DNA of 64,000 bases from Alicyclobacillus tolerans (GTDB taxonomy: Bacteria; Bacillota; Bacilli; Alicyclobacillales; Alicyclobacillaceae), in assembly GCF_021739485.1 (NCBI RefSeq), contig NZ_JAJFNK010000005.1, positions 62,001-126,000 on the forward strand. Reading direction: 5' to 3'. The translations under genes and the position numbers were made by a program. The number at the start of each line of letters is the position of its first letter. Position 1 is the first letter of the stretch. The notes under the pieces are model-generated. The model had not been told where the DNA came from. It ran no database searches and saw nothing but the letters and a program-made list of their open reading frames with translations. Positions 17,801 to 24,888 of the stretch are shown here, piece by piece.

Positions 17801-20137
17801 TCTGTCCCCGTAGCGGTCGATGCAACTCTTCCCCAGCCACTTGATAAGCTGCCAGTCCCCGCGAATCCAGCGATGTGCCCGGCGTTGGTGCGCCAAAAAG
17901 GAGCTTGGATACTCTTCGACCACTTCAATGTCAGAGGTCAGTCCGGTGCGTAAAAAACCTCCTTCCAGCAGGTCGTGGCTGAGTACGTGGTTATCAGGAA
18001 TTCGATCCACCAAGATTTTAGCGAAGGCGTCGACATCAAAAATGCCTTTCCCAACAAAAATCGCTTTGCCGAACAAATCCTGGTACGGGTTCGAGACTGC
18101 GAACGCATATGGATCGATTCCTGGCTCCCCCGCCCATAATGCGGCAAACCGGGACTTCTGCGTGGACTCGTAGCTGACTCCGATGCGCGGTTGCAAGACG
18201 CCGTAGCCCTCGACGACGCGAGTTTGCGTCTTGTTCAGACGCGGGCGGTTGAAAGGGAAGTGCAGGGTTCCCGCCATGCGGCTGACGACGCCAATTGGGA
18301 GTTGCGTATCGTGATCGATGGTGAACACGTAACGAATCTCCCTCAAAATGTCCCGATTACCATAAACGGTCGTAAAACTTGTTTCCTGGCGGCCTTTTAG
18401 TAGTTCCACGAATTCTACCAGTTTTCCGCGCTTTCGCTCCCATCCCATGTACACGTTGTCGATGGGGTTATAGCGCCTTGCGCGATGAAATAAGAAGAAG
18501 CGGTGGGTTCCGTACTTTTCTTGCAAGGCTTGGATGCGAGCGACGGCTCGGGAAACGATAGCGTTGTCGCTCTCCAGGGCCTCTGTCGCGGCATCCGGAA
18601 AGTCGGCCAAAACGGCGAAGTGGATGTTTTCCTGACGGTTCGCGAGGTAATGCACCTCCAACCGCTCCATGACGTCGTCGACTTCTTCGGTGCTGGCCCA
18701 AATAATTGGCATCGTAACCATAGTCTTGGCTTCTTTGGGCAGGCCGTCTGAAAAGTCATACCGCACCAAGGCAGATGGTTGGCAACAGCGCTGAATCGCA
18801 GCATGAACGACGGCGACAACCCATTCGCTGACCGGGAACACCAGAGCAGCAAGCACCGCAAGCCGTGCCCAAGGGCCAATGGCCGTTCCGGCAGTCACCC
18901 ATGTTCCAGTCAACCAAAGCAGCAAAACAAACACGATGGCCGCACTCGACAAGTAGGCAGACAGCGGGCGGCGTCGAATGGCAAGTTTAGGAAGATGCCG
19001 CGGCCGGGCAATTTGACTAAGCTGTTTGCGAAGCGCAAAAATGCCATGCGGATCGAGCACGTAGTAGGCAAGGCAGGCATCGCGCGGCGGAATCGGGTCC
19101 AACAACGCTGGATCGGATAAAGCCTGAACCCGCTCCTGACTCCGTCTGGCCAGTTTAACTGCGTTTTGGGCAACCAAGGTTTCCGGTACGTTCAGCCGTT
19201 GCGCCATCTCTGAAACGCGGTTGCGCAGCAAATCGCGGCTTGCGAAGTCCATTTTCCGATATTCTCCGCTTTCTTCGGAGAGCAAAATCTGCTCGACGTG
19301 CGAGATTTTGACAAACGCACTGCGCCACGGATGACGCTCCACTAAATGCAGACTGGTCACCAGATGCCCGCTGGTCACTTGGAGTTCGGCCTGAAGTTCA
19401 TGTTCAAACGAAACCATCTGTGCAAGGCTCGACTCGCTGTTTTCAACATGGGCTGCAAGCCACTCTTGGACCATGTGAATATTGGGTTCCAGTTCACTAA
19501 GGTGCTGCACCAAGTGGACAACCTGGGACGTCGTAAAGGAATGGTCGCGGCTTTCTCTTTCCAACAAAGCGCGAACTTGTGCATCGGACATGTGCTTTGC
19601 CCCGACCCGGCCGAGCAAAGACGTTACCCAGCGACAGGTTTCATGTCGTTCCCGCACCTCGCGCAGGACTTGAGCCAAACGACGAATAATGACCACGCGC
19701 ATCGCGGAAGGCAGCAACCAGCACTCTGCCGTCTTTAAGACAGATACTTCCTGATAGGATTCAAGGTAAATCTCAAATGTCTGCATCTTGTAGTGACCGT
19801 CTACGCTATCGAGGTAGTCCTCACAAATGGCGTAAATGCGCGGCATGCCTGTGTCGCGCAGTTTCGGCAGTTTGTGAAGGGTTTCTCTGGGCAACTGCCG
19901 GAAGACCTCGTGGGCTTGTGTTTCTATAAAGGCAATGTGATCGAGCAGCCAGTCCTCGGCAGGCTGCATGCACTGTGCGCGACTGTGGGTCAACTGCTCG
20001 GCAAAAGAGCGCAGGCTATCCATATCCGCTCGAAAAGCCGGCCAAAACTTTGCCGCCCGGCCATGGTTTCGTCTCAGTTCATTGGTCATGGCAAACTCGC
20101 GTGCCTGGGCTTTCAGTTGCTCGTTGTTGAGAATCAT
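11846..20137 (-). CDS. Cyclic beta-1,2-glucan synthase-like giant enzyme (GT84 + glycoamylase + GH94)
   Basis: The product has 2763 residues, close to NdvB/ChvB (about 2830). The start is the ATG five bases after AGGAGG; the longer frame upstream lacks a ribosome site. Order of parts: about 400 soluble residues; hydrophobic helices near 400-460; a processive GT84 glycosyltransferase with IDHDTQ near 605 and an RAHRWIRGDWQ box near 759; more helices near 790-960; a glycoamylase-type domain near 1200-1400 (SWSGTMFEYMMP); two GH94 beta-sandwich regions near 1430 and 1945; and a GH94 phosphorylase barrel with FGFRDQLQDS near 2296 and GIGDWNDGMN near 2427, which contains the general acid Asp of this family. 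In rhizobial enzymes these steps initiate, extend, trim by phosphorolysis and cyclise beta-1,2-glucan from UDP-glucose at the inner membrane. Product linkage and cyclisation here are inference. Confidence 0.88.
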   Translation of the reverse strand: MILNNEQLKAQAREFAMTNELRRNHGRAAKFWPAFRADMDSLRSFAEQLTHSRAQCMQPAEDWLLDHIAFIETQAHEVFRQLPRETLHKLPKLRDTGMPRIYAICEDYLDSVDGHYKMQTFEIYLESYQEVSVLKTAECWLLPSAMRVVIIRRLAQVLREVRERHETCRWVTSLLGRVGAKHMSDAQVRALLERESRDHSFTTSQVVHLVQHLSELEPNIHMVQEWLAAHVENSESSLAQMVSFEHELQAELQVTSGHLVTSLHLVERHPWRSAFVKISHVEQILLSEESGEYRKMDFASRDLLRNRVSEMAQRLNVPETLVAQNAVKLARRSQERVQALSDPALLDPIPPRDACLAYYVLDPHGIFALRKQLSQIARPRHLPKLAIRRRPLSAYLSSAAIVFVLLLWLTGTWVTAGTAIGPWARLAVLAALVFPVSEWVVAVVHAAIQRCCQPSALVRYDFSDGLPKEAKTMVTMPIIWASTEEVDDVMERLEVHYLANRQENIHFAVLADFPDAATEALESDNAIVSRAVARIQALQEKYGTHRFFLFHRARRYNPIDNVYMGWERKRGKLVEFVELLKGRQETSFTTVYGNRDILREIRYVFTIDHDTQLPIGVVSRMAGTLHFPFNRPRLNKTQTRVVEGYGVLQPRIGVSYESTQKSRFAALWAGEPGIDPYAFAVSNPYQDLFGKAIFVGKGIFDVDAFAKILVDRIPDNHVLSHDLLEGGFLRTGLTSDIEVVEEYPSSFLAHQRRAHRWIRGDWQLIKWLGKSCIDRYGDRKRVDLCGLTRWQIADNLRRSLVPVALFVTAVLGMGVLPGNEWAWETLVLATVFLPFLKAFGRSVTGRARLSPILSGFGQSVVQLLTLPFHAVNAADAILRSLYRMLISRKRLLEWVPAKQTNRKPNNKQVFALEPIGYLAALAFVAVAFSSGTAPNRILGICALVLWLWARFGIQLLNRAPKVVRMTWLESARPELKALARQIWSFYDRYVTVSESWLPPDNVQYHPQETVAHRTSPTNIGLYLASVAAARELGFIDTPQLLNRVEATLRTVQRMEKWHGHLYNWYDTLSAQPLKPRYVSTVDSGNFVSYLMVVRQALADAMSGEAAQASENSRIQQLMSDMDELIEQTNFCELYNPDDRLFCLGYHADEDRREVVLYDLLASEARQTSFVAIALGQVPVSHWFTLGRTMTVAGGQKTLLSWSGTMFEYMMPALTMRTYPNTVWDSTYQGVVLRQQQYAEAHKVPFGISESGYYAFDHQLNYQYRAFGVPGLGLDRGLERHLVIAPYATVMALPYAGEAGVAALRKLGDYGTSGPYGYYEAVDFTVSRLPAGSRYKVIESFMAHHQAMSLLTLTNLLENNVMIDRFHADPRVKAANLLLQERIPVKAAIVKEPIGAHARLPEFDTAMDDAERVFVQTAAVPEVNVLSNGRLTSVTTVDGTGFLKWKGLSVTRWREDPVDDTAGMIVYLHDAASERTWSATRHPSRALQDTKTVFHLDKSKYLGTHLDISSKLEVTVPPDLDAEVRCLTLVNSGTEERLLEVTTFLELALASQAADAAHPAFSKLFIQTSQDDASQSLLAKRRPRDEKESETWAVHTVYVDGEEAGDYEFETDRGAFIGRGYSLAQPKGLRTRLKGSTGSVADPAFAMRRTVHLNPQQTVRVYIVTGVAPTKEEAIRLVSQLKEPHQADRAFHLAWVRTQIDLRQLHLSPAQAAMAHHLAGRLLYTPPLSNVRRQAISRNALGPSSLWSRGLSGDVPIAAVSVHHLADLPFVTLLASQHQYLHKLGLELDLVVLDETTGGYQDELMHRLRENLTARGLGEMKRIVGLKASGLSDAERTLLTAVSRVWLRAGGPSLRAQLQLDKGDLGQKDGLQTPVGAATRMASAVAKREYLAPASQRAAKPRKSALETHSGGPEAGEFFNGWGSFVDEGKAYEVQVQSGAYLPRPWSNVIANPRFGCLLTELGTGYSWWKNSRECKVTPWNNDPVLDPPGEVLYLRDEETQEVWSAAPKPCGGQRTYKVVHGWGFTRIEQSGGDIAHEMETTVPLEDPLKVIQLRLRNQTDRTKRISVTYYAEWVLGVTREGQAPFVVTEWDPDDAVLLAHNTYQESFRDAVAFLHIAESAPSLGEQADADATVEHAADGTAAGAQRLVRLTYCSFTADRTEFIGYGGTLASPQGLHSESLSGRTGALANPCGAIQTAVEIPARAEAAVTLLLGCTGSKEEVHALVKRYSQPGAYDETKRQVARFWSDTSGKVQVQTPDRAMDVMLNGWLLYQALSCRLWARTAFYQAGGAFGFRDQLQDSLAFLHADPELTKRQILINAAHQYEQGDVQHWWHEETHKGIRTRFSDDLLWLPYAVARYLEQTGDADILQEVVPYLHSDVLKAGELERYENTVLSDESATVLDHCLRAIRHGLKFGEHGIPLMGIGDWNDGMNRVGSKGRGESVWLGWFLLYILKRFEQILRACGVDGPLTSEHLEQTARQLEEHLNEFAWDGAWFRRAFTDDGKWLGSIEDRECRIDAIAQSWSVIAEGTSVERQSRAMRSFDRELVDRELGVAKLLTKAFDEIRPRAGYIQGYPPGIRENGGQYTHGVIWSIVAWAMLGRRDKTFELFSMLNPISHTQTMREVQTYGNEPYVMSADVYTAEPHQGRAGWSWYTGAAGWMYQAGLEYVLGVKCREDRLYIHPCVPPDWKSFHVDYRYGEAAYSIEVELNEEGVGEAKEEGRVLPVWIVDGEERIGTDHLHLVDDGKPHEVTVRTYREPLSTVG

Positions 20138-20394
20138 GGGAGCCTCCTGAGCGTGGTCAAAGTTTCGGTAGGAAAGGACAGGAACAGCCATAAATCAGCA
20201 ATATATGAAAATATGCCCGAAAAAGCTCACTTTTATGAGTCGATCAAGTTCGACAGCAAAAATCCCCGCCATCTCCGCTCTATCGCAAACCCCGGATTGC
20301 GATGCTCAACGCCACGCCGCTCTACGACAAAAGTTGGCTGCCTCAAACGTTGTGGAATATGGTATTGTGGGTCGGTGAAATGAAAGACAGAGGG

Positions 20395-20426
20395 CCTCCA
20401 AACACGGCTCTACGAACCCTTGGAGG
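20395..20426 (+). promoter_or_regulatory. Inverted repeat that can mask the UPF0316 ribosome site
   Basis: CCTCCAA at 20395-20401 is complementary to TTGGAGG at 20420-20426, with an 18-base loop. The second arm contains the Shine-Dalgarno of the gene starting at 20435, so pairing in mRNA would hide it. This is a structural reading without energy calculation. Confidence 0.4.
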
Positions 20427-20434
20427 GAAGTCCC

Positions 20435-20953
20435 ATGAGTGCCATCCACATTGTTTTAACCATCATCGCAATCAACATTGTTTACGTGTCATTATTCACG
20501 GTTCGCATCATCTTTGTGATGAAAGGCAGAAGGGTTGTTGCGTCTTTCCTGAGCATGATTGAGGTCTTTACCTACCTCATGGGACTGAACATCGTCCTGA
20601 GCAATATCCACAACCCAGTCAATATTGCCGCCTACTGCGTAGGATGGGGAAGCGGAGTATTTTTGGGAAGCAAAATAGAGGAATGGCTGGCTTTAGGTTA
20701 CGTGACGCTGCAGATTGTCGTGGAGCACGACAGGGGCAATTTGCCGCAGCGGCTGCGCGAGTGCGGATATGGAGTCACCAGTTGGATGGCCGAGGGACGA
20801 GACGGCCAACGCCTGTCCATGCTGGTTTTGGCGAAACGAAGCAACGAAAAAAAGCTCATCCAAACCATCGAACAAATTGCGCCGAAAGCCTTTGTGATCT
20901 CGTTTGACCCCCGCTATTTCCGCGGCGGCTTTTGGACCAAGCGACTGCACTAG
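20435..20953 (+). CDS. UPF0316 / DUF2179 membrane protein
   Basis: The product has 172 residues. Three hydrophobic helices fill the first 90 (IVLTIIAINIVYVSLFTVRI, then a segment with FTYLMGLNIVLSNI and a Gly-rich one, GWGSGVFLGS). The C-terminal 80 residues form the small alpha/beta DUF2179 domain, including RLRECGYGVTSW and ending with a YFRGGFW motif. This domain arrangement is the YebE/UPF0316 type of Firmicutes, of unknown function. A related DUF2179 domain is thought to bind c-di-AMP-like or PII-like ligands in other proteins, but nothing here proves that. GGAGGG is eight bases before the ATG and lies in an inverted repeat. Confidence 0.8.
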   Translation: MSAIHIVLTIIAINIVYVSLFTVRIIFVMKGRRVVASFLSMIEVFTYLMGLNIVLSNIHNPVNIAAYCVGWGSGVFLGSKIEEWLALGYVTLQIVVEHDRGNLPQRLRECGYGVTSWMAEGRDGQRLSMLVLAKRSNEKKLIQTIEQIAPKAFVISFDPRYFRGGFWTKRLH

Positions 20954-21014
20954 CCGATTTCGAGGCGCCGTGTTTGCCAGGTTCTGACGGTTGGCTCCAG
21001 GCGCAATGCCGGAG

Positions 21015-21044
21015 TTCTAAAAGGCGGTTCTAAAAGGCGGTTCT
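21015..21044 (+). repeat. 2.3 tandem copies of a 13-bp repeat
   Basis: TTCTAAAAGGCGG is repeated exactly at 21015 and 21028, with the first four bases of a third copy, in the gap between two convergent genes. Confidence 0.8.
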
Positions 21045-21093
21045 GAGAACCGGGTTTGAGGGGCACGCGGATCCCAAAACAAAAATCCGGCAA

Positions 21094-21594
21094 CTACGGT
21101 TGGCCGGATGCCAACTGCAGATTCCGGATGTGGCTCCTGAGTTGAGTCAAATAGGACGGGTCGACATGCAATGCTGCACTCTGTAAAACGAGCTCGGCGT
21201 ACTCAATGCTCGGAGCCACCTCATGGACCGATTTGTCGACCACTTCGTAGGTGAAAGCTTCGAGAGGCCCGCGTGCCGTTTCGACGACGACTTCAATACG
21301 CCGGTACACGTTGTAAGGGACTCCCTCACGAACGTCCAAGTCGAACAAAAACTCTTCGTCAAATTCGTAGAGCACACCTTCCACATGGGACTTTTTGTCT
21401 GGAACAATATCTGCTACCCCACCCATCCGGTTGCGGGAAAAGTGCGTAAAAGCCAACCGGTAGCCCTTCAGTACGGCACGTCCAAGCCGTTGGAATTCCG
21501 GGACCGTGTTTTGAAAGTCTGACCCCATACACGACCCGTATGCAAAGTACAAGACCTGGGTCGACTCGAGGCCTATCGGTTCATCTGATTTCAT
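21094..21594 (-). CDS. Gamma-glutamylcyclotransferase-like (GGCT fold) protein
   Basis: The product has 166 residues. An N-terminal YFAYGSCM motif matches the FAYGSNM substrate loop of the GGCT/AIG2 fold, and an acidic residue in LDVREGVPYNVYRR sits where the catalytic Glu is expected. GVLYEFDEEFLFDLD is a typical middle segment. The preferred start is ATG at 21594, six bases after GGGGGAG; a TTG two codons earlier is the alternative. In this family members open gamma-glutamyl peptides or amines with 5-oxoproline release. The specific substrate is unknown. Four decayed 17-bp repeats lie just upstream, in the presumed promoter area. Confidence 0.75.
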   Translation of the reverse strand: MKSDEPIGLESTQVLYFAYGSCMGSDFQNTVPEFQRLGRAVLKGYRLAFTHFSRNRMGGVADIVPDKKSHVEGVLYEFDEEFLFDLDVREGVPYNVYRRIEVVVETARGPLEAFTYEVVDKSVHEVAPSIEYAELVLQSAALHVDPSYLTQLRSHIRNLQLASGQP

Positions 21595-21633
21595 GAACAA
21601 CTCCCCCTCCTCCGTTCCGGCCGGTCGTTATTT

Positions 21634-21700
21634 CGTTTTGCATCCCGACTCGTTTTGCATCCCGACTCGTTTTGCATGCCGGCTTGTTTTCCTCCCGGCT
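21634..21700 (+). repeat. Four tandem 17-bp repeats, progressively decayed
   Basis: Copies begin at 21634, 21651, 21668 and 21685. The first two are identical (CGTTTTGCATCCCGACT), the third has a few changes and the last has lost one base. They lie 40-106 bp upstream of the GGCT-like start codon. Confidence 0.82.
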
Positions 21701-21821
21701 TGATAGTACTCAATATACGAGCACGAGACATCAAATGAAACGGCAGATTCAATCGTGGTTGGATGAGCTTGCGGCCGACCCGGAGGAATTGGGGTGAACA
21801 GACAACCCCACGGAAAGTGAG

Positions 21822-22391
21822 CTACTTCGCCTTTTCAAACTTTGCTTCTAAATCCCGGTTCGCTTCGTCGTCGAGGTACCCGTAGCGCTTTAGTTCTTCG
21901 AGTGCGCTGTGAATCGTGTTTTCATTGTCCGAAGATTGCTCCGCAAGTTCTACAACTTGTGCAAGGCTGGCGTGAGGGTGTTGACGCCGAAACGCCAATA
22001 GGCCCTTGGCCGCCCAAGACAAGCGGTCGTCTCCAAAATCACCCAATATTCTCCATAAGGCCCGGTGGGATAACATCTTGATGTCCACCAGCTTTTGCAA
22101 AGATTTTCGCGCATTTTTCGGACTCATCCGCCCTTGCCGGGTAATGTCGTCTATACTTGGCAACCCAGTTTCGCTCGTATACGAGCGCAGTACAATGGCA
22201 GTCATTTGTTCATAGATATCTAAGTCCGGGATGTCGAAGATGTCGGAGGTTAAGAAAAACCTGCGCGAACTTTGGCTTTCCTGGGATTTAATTACAGGTT
22301 GTGCGGCGGAACTGGACGATGCACCGTGCATGGCACCAGGCATGGAGCCTGATACGGAACTTTGCATGGAACTTTGCATGGAATTTTGCAT
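21822..22391 (-). CDS. Winged-helix / DnaD-like DNA-binding protein
   Basis: The product has 189 residues. The first 40 are low-complexity Met, Ser, Gln and Ala, partly from a 12-bp repeat that includes the start codon. Residues 45-120 carry a helix-turn-helix pattern (LPSIDDITRQGRMSPKNARK then SLQKLVDIKML), resembling winged-helix regulators that read gene ends such as replication-initiator-type or DnaD-type proteins. A second helix bundle with SLAQVVELAEQSSDNENTIH may be another winged helix. The start is ATG after GGGGGA. I cannot name a target. No partner gene is close. Confidence 0.6.
   Translation of the reverse strand: MQNSMQSSMQSSVSGSMPGAMHGASSSSAAQPVIKSQESQSSRRFFLTSDIFDIPDLDIYEQMTAIVLRSYTSETGLPSIDDITRQGRMSPKNARKSLQKLVDIKMLSHRALWRILGDFGDDRLSWAAKGLLAFRRQHPHASLAQVVELAEQSSDNENTIHSALEELKRYGYLDDEANRDLEAKFEKAK
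22356..22391 (-). repeat. Three tandem 12-bp repeats spanning a start codon
   Basis: ATGCAAAGTTCC (minus strand), with one change in the copy at the start codon, occurs three times from 22391 down to 22356. Each copy begins with ATG in frame, so translation could begin at any of three repeated ATGs. Confidence 0.8.
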
Positions 22392-22631
22392 AACGAGGTC
22401 CCCCAACTCTTACACCGTATTCTACTCACAAGTCGCAAAGAACACAGGCTTGCTGTGTGGAGTGCTCGACAAGGTACAAAGATAGTCTTTATAGGTTTCG
22501 GGACAACCCCCCTGATTTATGGGGGTTTCAACGCGCATTCACAAAAAAATTAAAAAATGCGAAATGAACTGGTGCGCGACTCCGTAAGCGCCGATGCGGC
22601 GTCCGCCAAGAGACACCGCCGCTTTACGCGG

Positions 22632-22760
22632 TTATTCGTCTTCAGCCTTCCTGTGTTTTATCCGTTCGATCGCGTCGTCAATCAACACCGCCAACGCCGC
22701 AGCCACAGAGCTCGCGTAGATGAATACATATAATTCAAACTCTGTCCCGTGCATGCTCAT
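22632..22760 (-). CDS. Small single-helix membrane protein
   Basis: A 42-residue frame starts with ATG seven bases after GAGGGA and encodes one hydrophobic helix (ELYVFIYASSVAAALAVLID) flanked by charged ends (ERIKHRKAEDE). The open frame extends upstream for 40 more codons but without a better ribosome site. There is no recognised family; its reality rests on the helix and the Shine-Dalgarno only. Confidence 0.4.
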   Translation of the reverse strand: MSMHGTEFELYVFIYASSVAAALAVLIDDAIERIKHRKAEDE

Positions 22761-22901
22761 CCGCTCATCCCTCAAATGGAAGTTGAAATACTTCGTGTCA
22801 GATGGAAGCTGAGGTGCCCCTTGTCCGTTTTCTAAAACATACGGAATTCTGGACAGGTTTGTGTGTGTCTTTGCCTGCAAAAAGGTAAAAAATCCAAAAC
22901 C

Positions 22902-22942
22902 AAAAAACGGGAAAGCCGTGGAGTCATCCTACGGCTTTCCCG
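22902..22942 (-). terminator. Strong intrinsic terminator of the acyl-CoA synthetase gene
   Basis: The stem CGGGAAAGCCGT (22908-22919) pairs perfectly with ACGGCTTTCCCG (22931-22942) around an 11-base loop. On the minus strand it is followed by TTTTTTGG. It lies 90 bp after the synthetase stop. Confidence 0.88.
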
Positions 22943-23032
22943 CAACTTTTCGAGGGCTTACGGAGCTTTCCGTGCAGCGCCGGAAAGCGGCATCGCACCA
23001 ATTTATCGCACCTTAAAATCTTTACAATCCAA

Positions 23033-24601
23033 TTAGACGTACAACTTTTCGTACTGAGCACGCAGCACGTGTTTTTGAATTTTCCCCGTAGAGGTCATGG
23101 GGAGCTGTTCCACAAACACCACTCGTTTAGGAACCTTGTAATTCGCCAGAGTCGACTTGCAGTGGTCCAAAAGTTCCTGTTCGGAGACCGTCTGCCCCGG
23201 CTTGACCACCACAAACGCAGTCAACGCTTCGCTCCAGTGCTCGTGCGGCAACCCAACGACAGCGACGTTTTGAATCCGCGGGTCCCTAAAGATGAGCTTC
23301 TCCACCTCAATGGAGGCCACGTTTTCTCCGCCCGTTTTGACCATGTCCTTTTTCCGATCGACGAACCACAAAATCGAGTCACTGTCCAGGTACCCAATAT
23401 CGCCGCTGTGGAACCACCCGTATTCGAAGGCTTCCGCCGTCTTTTCGGGGTCGTTCAAGTACCTTTCCATCGTTTGCGGACTGCGGTAAACAACCTCGCC
23501 AACTTCTCCCTCGGGAAGCAGTCGCCCTTCTTCGTCCATCACCGCAACCTCGACATTCACGCCTCCGTTCCCGACCGAACCGGACTTGGTCAACTGGTGT
23601 TCCGGGCGGAACACGGTCGCCACGGGAGCCATTTCGGTTTGCCCGAAGAGTAAGGCAAAGTCGCAGCCAAAAGTGTCCAGGCAGCGCCGGAGTTCGTGAT
23701 CCGGCATGGGCGCCATCGCGTATACACACAGCCTTAACGTCGACAGGTCAAATTCGGTACGACGAGGGTGGTCGAGTAGGGCGCGGAACATCATGGGCAA
23801 ACCGAAAATCTGCGTTGCCCCTTCCCGTTCGATCAAGGTCATGAGCTCCAGCGGCTCAAACTTTTTCATGAGGACTGTCGTTCCCCCAGCGATGAACACG
23901 GGAGTCGTAAATGCGTTGAGTTGAGCTGTATGGAACAGCGGCATCATTGCGATGGAAACTTCCGCTTCGGTAAACTTGAGGTCAAATGCCGTTCCGAGTG
24001 TTTCCAAATAGACGGCCAGATGACTGCTGATGACGCCTTTTGGGTTGGAAGTGGTGCCGCTCGTGTAAAGGCACTGCATAGTCGCCCGATCGTCCACGAT
24101 ACATTCCACCTCAGAGTCGTCTTGTGCGAACAAAGCGGCCAAGTCGTGGAAATTGTAACCCGAACTTGTTGCAGTTACGTTGGCGTAATCTACCGCGATC
24201 ACGTCACGCAAAGGGGAACCAGCAGAAGTTTCGGGCACTCGCTCCAAGAAGACCGTTTCTAAGACGACCGCTTTGGAGCCCGAGTCGCGAATGATGTAAT
24301 CCACTTCGTGGGGCAGCAGCGAGAGGTTGATGGGAACCACCGTAATGCCGGCTTTGGCACACGCAAAGTACACCATTAAGAATTCGATAGAGTTGCTGAG
24401 CAATAAGGCCATGGTATCCCCTGTTTGCAACCCCATTGCCAAGAATCCCCGAGCCAGTTGATTGACCTTGGAGTTCAACGCTTTGTAGGTGACCCTTCGG
24501 TCCCCTTCCACAACTGCAGTTTTATTCGGGAATTTTCGAGCGCTTCGCGTCAAAATATCCCCGACGTTCGTACGGTGAATCAAGTTTTGCTCCAAAGTCA
24601 T
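23033..24601 (-). CDS. Acyl-CoA synthetase (AMP-forming, class I adenylating enzyme)
   Basis: The product has 522 residues. It has the phosphate loop LYTSGTTSNPKGV near residue 185, the GQTEMAP box near 320, the YRSPQTMERYLNDPEKT segment, the hinge with HSGDIGYLDSD and DRKKDMVKTGGENV, and the C-terminal catalytic Lys in MTSTGKIQK. These are the A3-A10 motifs of fatty-acid and aryl-acid CoA ligases. The chosen ATG is eight bases after GGGGG. The enzyme activates a carboxylic acid with ATP to its CoA thioester in the cytoplasm; chain length or aromatic preference is not visible. It is monocistronic with a strong terminator. Confidence 0.88.
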   Translation of the reverse strand: MTLEQNLIHRTNVGDILTRSARKFPNKTAVVEGDRRVTYKALNSKVNQLARGFLAMGLQTGDTMALLLSNSIEFLMVYFACAKAGITVVPINLSLLPHEVDYIIRDSGSKAVVLETVFLERVPETSAGSPLRDVIAVDYANVTATSSGYNFHDLAALFAQDDSEVECIVDDRATMQCLYTSGTTSNPKGVISSHLAVYLETLGTAFDLKFTEAEVSIAMMPLFHTAQLNAFTTPVFIAGGTTVLMKKFEPLELMTLIEREGATQIFGLPMMFRALLDHPRRTEFDLSTLRLCVYAMAPMPDHELRRCLDTFGCDFALLFGQTEMAPVATVFRPEHQLTKSGSVGNGGVNVEVAVMDEEGRLLPEGEVGEVVYRSPQTMERYLNDPEKTAEAFEYGWFHSGDIGYLDSDSILWFVDRKKDMVKTGGENVASIEVEKLIFRDPRIQNVAVVGLPHEHWSEALTAFVVVKPGQTVSEQELLDHCKSTLANYKVPKRVVFVEQLPMTSTGKIQKHVLRAQYEKLYV

Positions 24602-24840
24602 TTCGTCAACCCCCATAGTTTTTCTGTGTCTCATCCGTGTTTTCAGTTTTATGGTGTCGGCAGCGTCCCTTGTCTCAACAAATTCTGGCGGAGGTTTCCG
24701 TTCTCCTGCAACAACTTTTTAAACTTTGACCGACTCTTAAGTGATAGGATAATTATTACATATTAGTGAGGAACCAACGAAAGCAGGGAACAAAGGAAAT
24801 CCGCGCGATCCGCTTCCCCAACCGACCCAGTCAAATTGAG

Positions 24841-24888
24841 CCTCGTCAATTTGTTGCCTCGTCAATTTGTTGCCTCGTCAAATTGATA
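24841..24888 (+). repeat. Three tandem 16-bp repeats overlapping a stop codon
   Basis: CCTCGTCAATTTGTTG occurs at 24841 and 24857, and a variant at 24873. The stop codon of the convergent-strand APC permease (24878-24880) lies within the third copy. Confidence 0.85.

Noticed and set aside
21735-21797. 20-codon ORF (MKRQIQSWLDELAADPEELG)
   Set aside because: The composition looks protein-like, but there is no Shine-Dalgarno and no partner; it could be a remnant. Not enough to call a gene.
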